Source of the DNA: Litoribacterium kuwaitense
GTDB taxonomy: Bacteria; Bacillota; Bacilli; Bacillales; DSM-28697
Direction of reading: 5' to 3'
DNA length: 41,672 nt
Assembly (NCBI RefSeq): GCF_011058155.1
Contig: NZ_JAALFC010000030.1
Coordinates: 1-41,672, forward strand
The notes beneath the pieces are model-generated. The model ran no database searches. It worked only from the letters and a program-made list of their open reading frames with translations, and was not told the origin of the DNA. Both the position numbers and the translations under genes were made by a program. Positions 38,676-41,672 of the stretch are shown piece after piece; the stretch's first letter is position 1; the number at the start of each line of letters is the position of its first letter.

Positions 38676-38822
38676 CTTGTTGAACAACTTCTCAATACAG
38701 CGGATTCAAACATAAAACGCTATAACGAATCGGAAACCCTGCAACGAATTAATAATAGACATATTAAAAACTATCAAAATGCTTTAGGCCAATTTAAGGA
38801 AGATAATTTTATCTTTATATAA
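38676..38822 (+). other. Open frame remnant after the TIM-barrel gene
   Basis: 48 codons in a frame other than the TIM-barrel gene's, reading LVEQLLNTADSNIKRYNES to NYQNALGQFKEDNFIFI. Composition is protein-like, but there is no start codon except rare ones and the upstream frame is closed. It may be the end of a lost gene left after the cassette entered, or chance. Confidence 0.3.
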
Positions 38823-38829
38823 TATAGAG

Positions 38830-38860
38830 AGGAGCTATAATATTTAATTTAATAGCTCCT
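38830..38860. terminator. Two-way terminator-like repeat
   Basis: AGGAGCTA (38830-38837) and TAGCTCCT (38853-38860) with a 15-base AT loop between convergent genes. No long T run on either side, so it is a weak candidate. Confidence 0.35.
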
Positions 38861-39541
38861 TCACCCCGTTTTAATTGAAAAAGTAGAGGTTTCAAGTTGA
38901 TATTTAGCAACACTACTGATAAAAGAAGGATTTATGCTTAGTTTTACTCGGTCCTTCTTTGGTTTATAAAGGTATTCAATTCTATCTTTGGAAACCCCAA
39001 TTAGCCCTACATTTTGATTTTGAAAATATTTAATGTTATTTTTTTGTAACCTTTTTGCTAATTCTAATGGTAAAACAACGTACGAGTATGAAGAAAATTT
39101 CTTATTTATAGTTGCTTGAAGTATTGCCTTTTTCCAATTGGTTAACTTAGCTTCAAATGAAATGAATTGTAAGATTGGGAATTGAAAGTCCTTTGAAATG
39201 ACATACCTTTTTGGAATAACCTCTTTAATGATACTTGCTTTTATTAATTTAGATAATAAATTAGAAAGCACTTTTTCATTATAATCAGTACGTTTAACAA
39301 GATAGTCAAAAGTTCGAACAGCTTTCTTGTGTAGGTAACCAATTACTTTTGCAAATTGATAATTTGAAAGTAGGTCCGCTTGTTCATAATTCATTAGATG
39401 AGAATCTTCAACAATTACTTGAACTATATCTACATTCCCAAATCTAGCGTTAAATTCAGCAAGAACTTTTTCATTTTCTTTTAATTCATCTTCTTTAAGT
39501 TCTATAAATTTCTTTTGTAAACATAATTCGCTTGTAAACAT
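38861..39541 (-). CDS. Winged-helix plus PD-(D/E)XK-like protein
   Basis: 226 residues, convergent with the kinase pair. Residues ~60-115 look like a winged helix (YQFAKVIGYLHKKAVRTFDYLVKRTDY). The C-terminal half has the Glu-x-Lys pattern FISFEAKLTNWKKAILQATINKKFSSYSYVVLP (Glu130, Lys132) followed by VGLIGVSKDRIEYLY, seen in a large group of uncharacterised nuclease-fold proteins. The first acidic ligand is not clear. TTAAAC-N17-TATCAT (39589-39561) is a promoter in front. AGAGGAGG precedes the ATG. Role unknown; restriction-like or regulatory. Confidence 0.65.
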   Translation of the reverse strand: MFTSELCLQKKFIELKEDELKENEKVLAEFNARFGNVDIVQVIVEDSHLMNYEQADLLSNYQFAKVIGYLHKKAVRTFDYLVKRTDYNEKVLSNLLSKLIKASIIKEVIPKRYVISKDFQFPILQFISFEAKLTNWKKAILQATINKKFSSYSYVVLPLELAKRLQKNNIKYFQNQNVGLIGVSKDRIEYLYKPKKDRVKLSINPSFISSVAKYQLETSTFSIKTG

Positions 39542-39560
39542 TTTTAGACACCTCCTCTTT

Positions 39561-39589
39561 ATGATACCCTAGATTCCTAAAAAGTTTAA
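39561..39589 (-). promoter_or_regulatory. Possible promoter of the nuclease-like gene
   Basis: TTAAAC (39589-39584), 17-base spacer, TATCAT (39566-39561), 20 bases before the ATG on the minus strand. Weak match at -35. Confidence 0.4.
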
Positions 39590-39903
39590 GGAAAAATGCA
39601 TGGTTTAATATACTGAGTCGATTTCATAATTTAGAGCCTTTGCGGCTCAAGGCTTTAGAAATTAGGTACCTCCCAAAGTCTTGTATAATGTAAGTTACCA
39701 CAAAAAATTCATTTTAAATTACAAGCATAACCTTATTGATGAAAAGCTTATTCATCGTATAAAGGCAATGAATGAGTTGTTTATGGCACAATAAAAACGT
39801 AATGAACGGCAGTTAATTTATGCAATAAAAAAAGCCGCTTGCCAACACCTAAAAAAATACATACACTCCTTTTGGGCATTACTTCAAGGAGGGTATTTAG
39901 GAG
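39590..39903. other. Gap before istA
   Basis: About 310 AT-rich bases. The left end of the IS21-type element should lie here, but I could not place the terminal repeats. A short frame on the plus strand (ending LIHRIKAMNELFMAQ) may be a gene remnant. A TATAAT-like box occurs near 39684. No whole gene is present. Confidence 0.35.
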
Positions 39904-41415
39904 ATGTTAGCAATGGCTGAAATTGATTATATCAGATTAGAAACAAACGTTAAAGGACGGGCTTACGCCTCTGTGGCTAAACAAATCAATAGAGATGAGA
40001 GAACTGTTAAGAAGTATTCGGAGAAGGAGGACTTTAGCCCCGATAACCGCCCAAAGCAATCAAGGAAAGCAAAGGTTATGGATCCTGTCAAACCCGTGAT
40101 TGATCAGTGGTTGAGAGAAGATTTGAAGAAGAAAAAGAAGTTCAGGAGAACAGCGAAGCGGATCTTCGACCTGCTTGTTTCCAACCATCATTTTGTGGGA
40201 TCAGATCGTTCTGTGCGCGCTTATGTGGCCAGAAGGAAGGCAGAACTGTTGGAGGAAAGTGATGAAGCTGCCCTGCCTTTAGAATCAAGGGCGGGAACAG
40301 CACAAGTGGATTTTGGAGAAGCCCCCTTTAAGTACAAAGGAAAAGATATTGTGCTACCTTATCTTGTTCTGTCCTTTCCTTACAGCAACGCCTTTTTATT
40401 TCAGGTGTTTCCTGCGCAGAATAGAGAATGCTTCCTGCAAGGGCTGACCAATATGTTCACCGAACTCGGACATGTGCCACAAGTCATTCGCTTTGATAAC
40501 TTGTCACCTGCGGTGAAAAAAGTTTTGCCAAATGGCGAACGGCAGCTAACAGATGTGTTCGCCAGATTCGTTGCCCATTACGGATTCCGATATGAATTTT
40601 GTAACCCTGGAAGTGGAAACGAAAAAGGTCATGTAGAAGCCATGGTTAAATACATACGGAATAACTACTTGCTTCCCGCAGTAGCGTATGATGACCTTCA
40701 ACAACTGAATAAAGAGGTGATTTCCTGGTGCATCAATGACAGACAACGCCTTCATTACGAAAAGGGGGAACTCATTTCCGAATTATATTTGGCAGATCAG
40801 GATCGATTCTATCAATTGCCCGTAAAACCTTACGAGTGTGTTCGCTTTGAGCAGTTTAAAGCTGACAAGTACGGTTTTATCCGCACCGATGGAAAGCAGT
40901 ATTCCACGTCTCCACGTTTTGCAGGCCAGTCTGTTACGGCGAAAATTTCGTTTGATGAGGTGATCCTATTAGATGAGAAAGAAGAAACGATTGTTCGGCA
41001 TCCAAGGCTTTACGGAACAGCTAAAAAATCAATGGACTGGCAGCCTTATCTGGCACTGATGGCAAAAAGGCCAGCGGCCTTGAAGTATAGTTCATTGTAT
41101 GATCAATTGCCGGAGGCGTGGAGAGATTTCTTCCAGCGATGCACAGTGGAGGAAAAACGGAGTGCCATTCAGCTTCTGGCGATTATTCTGAAAGACCAGG
41201 ACTTCAGCTTATCCATAGAGGCACTCAAAATCGCATCAAAGCATGGCCACCCAACCGCTGAGACGATCAAGCACGTATACTATCAACTGGTAAACGGCAG
41301 AGGTATACGGGAGACCATTTCCCTGTCAACACCGTTGCCTACGACTTCGGGTACGCCAAGAGGATTAAATCATTATGACAAACTGATTCGACTGACAGGG
41401 GGTGACCAAACATGA
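39904..41415 (+). CDS. istA: IS21-family transposase IstA
   Basis: 503 residues, intact. N-terminal HTH (GRAYASVAKQINRDERTVKKY), DDE integrase core with Asp136 in AQVDFGEA, Asp198 in VIRFDN, and Glu240/245 in GNEKGHVEAM, then a beta-rich C-terminal domain. AAGGAGGG precedes the ATG. The stop overlaps the istB start (ATGA), as is usual in the family. Confidence 0.95.
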   Translation: MLAMAEIDYIRLETNVKGRAYASVAKQINRDERTVKKYSEKEDFSPDNRPKQSRKAKVMDPVKPVIDQWLREDLKKKKKFRRTAKRIFDLLVSNHHFVGSDRSVRAYVARRKAELLEESDEAALPLESRAGTAQVDFGEAPFKYKGKDIVLPYLVLSFPYSNAFLFQVFPAQNRECFLQGLTNMFTELGHVPQVIRFDNLSPAVKKVLPNGERQLTDVFARFVAHYGFRYEFCNPGSGNEKGHVEAMVKYIRNNYLLPAVAYDDLQQLNKEVISWCINDRQRLHYEKGELISELYLADQDRFYQLPVKPYECVRFEQFKADKYGFIRTDGKQYSTSPRFAGQSVTAKISFDEVILLDEKEETIVRHPRLYGTAKKSMDWQPYLALMAKRPAALKYSSLYDQLPEAWRDFFQRCTVEEKRSAIQLLAIILKDQDFSLSIEALKIASKHGHPTAETIKHVYYQLVNGRGIRETISLSTPLPTTSGTPRGLNHYDKLIRLTGGDQT

Positions 41416-41672
41416 CACACCTCATTGAAGAACATGCGAAACGGTTAAAACTTAGCTGGATTAGAGAGCATTATCATGAAGTGAAGGCTGAAACGCATGA
41501 AGAGTTTCTTCTTACACTCTTCGAAAAGGAGATTGAGCAACGTGAAGAGAGAAAACTCAATCTTCTGATCAAGAAATCGTGCCTGCCAGATATATTTGGC
41601 AAACAAATGGAGTGGCATGGAATCCACATGAACGGTTCCATGACTAGAGATGAAATCCTTGGGGGAGGATTC
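41412..41672 (+). CDS. istB: IS21-family IstB ATPase (partial)
   Basis: 87 codons to the window edge: THLIEEHAKRLKLSWIREHYHEV, EFLLTLFEKEIEQREERK. This is the N-terminal domain of the IstB helper ATPase; the Walker motifs would lie past the edge. It partners with IstA to capture target DNA. Coupled with istA by a 4-base overlap. Confidence 0.95.
   Translation, partial: MTHLIEEHAKRLKLSWIREHYHEVKAETHEEFLLTLFEKEIEQREERKLNLLIKKSCLPDIFGKQMEWHGIHMNGSMTRDEILGGGF

Larger units (their letters stand above)
39590..41672 (+). mobile_element. IS21-family insertion sequence (right part cut by the window)
   Basis: istA and istB in a row define the element. The left boundary is somewhere between 39590 and 39903; terminal repeats and target duplication could not be seen without the right end. 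It lies in the accessory right flank of the prophage, where an integrase would be expected. Confidence 0.75.

Overview
The window is most of a temperate contractile-tailed phage genome, integrated or once integrated in a low-GC Gram-positive host. Strong AGGAGG-type ribosome sites, RecT/YqaJ, YopX, Rha/ORF6C, ArpU-like and ImmR/ImmA-type genes all point to a Bacillaceae host. Nearly everything from 1 to about 34.2 kb is on the minus strand, so the phage map reads right to left. No integrase, holin, endolysin, tRNA or rRNA gene was found. Lysis genes would be expected beyond the left edge, and an integrase beyond the right edge or lost.

Layout, in transcription order. (1) Immunity region, 33.1-36.6 kb: Cro-like, excisionase-like and XRE genes leftward, a repressor rightward, with TTCTTA-N5-TAAGAA operators between them. 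The ImmA-type protease is separated from the repressor by a DUF3800 gene whose 3' end overlaps a compact three-hairpin RNA structure. (2) Early/replication region, 32.9-21.4 kb: YqaJ exonuclease, RecT, DnaD-like initiator with internal iterons, DnaC-like loader, dUTPase, dCMP deaminase, YopX, pentapeptide protein, a shortened RecU, a Rha/ORF6C antirepressor-like protein and about twenty tiny genes. (3) ArpU/RinA-like late activator at 21 kb and a candidate late promoter. (4) Late operon, 20.5 kb down to 1: small metalloprotease, terminase, portal, Mu F-like minor head protein, scaffold, capsid, collagen-like protein, connectors, sheath, tube, tail chaperone, tape measure, a small baseplate set of the Pam3/XM1 type, and a fibre ending in near-identical 40-residue beta-propeller blades.

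The AT-rich right part, 36.6-39.6 kb, carries a cassette that is not phage core: a Hanks-type Ser/Thr kinase directly coupled to a TIM-barrel-like protein, and a convergent gene with a winged-helix plus PD-(D/E)XK-like pattern. It looks like a defence or exclusion module and I cannot match it to a named system. An IS21-family element (istA complete, istB cut by the window edge) follows.

Four genes (fibre, portal, DnaC-like loader and a small early gene) are each broken by what looks like a one-base loss in or next to a short homopolymer. This is either sequencing error or early decay of the prophage, and it matters for judging whether the phage is functional.
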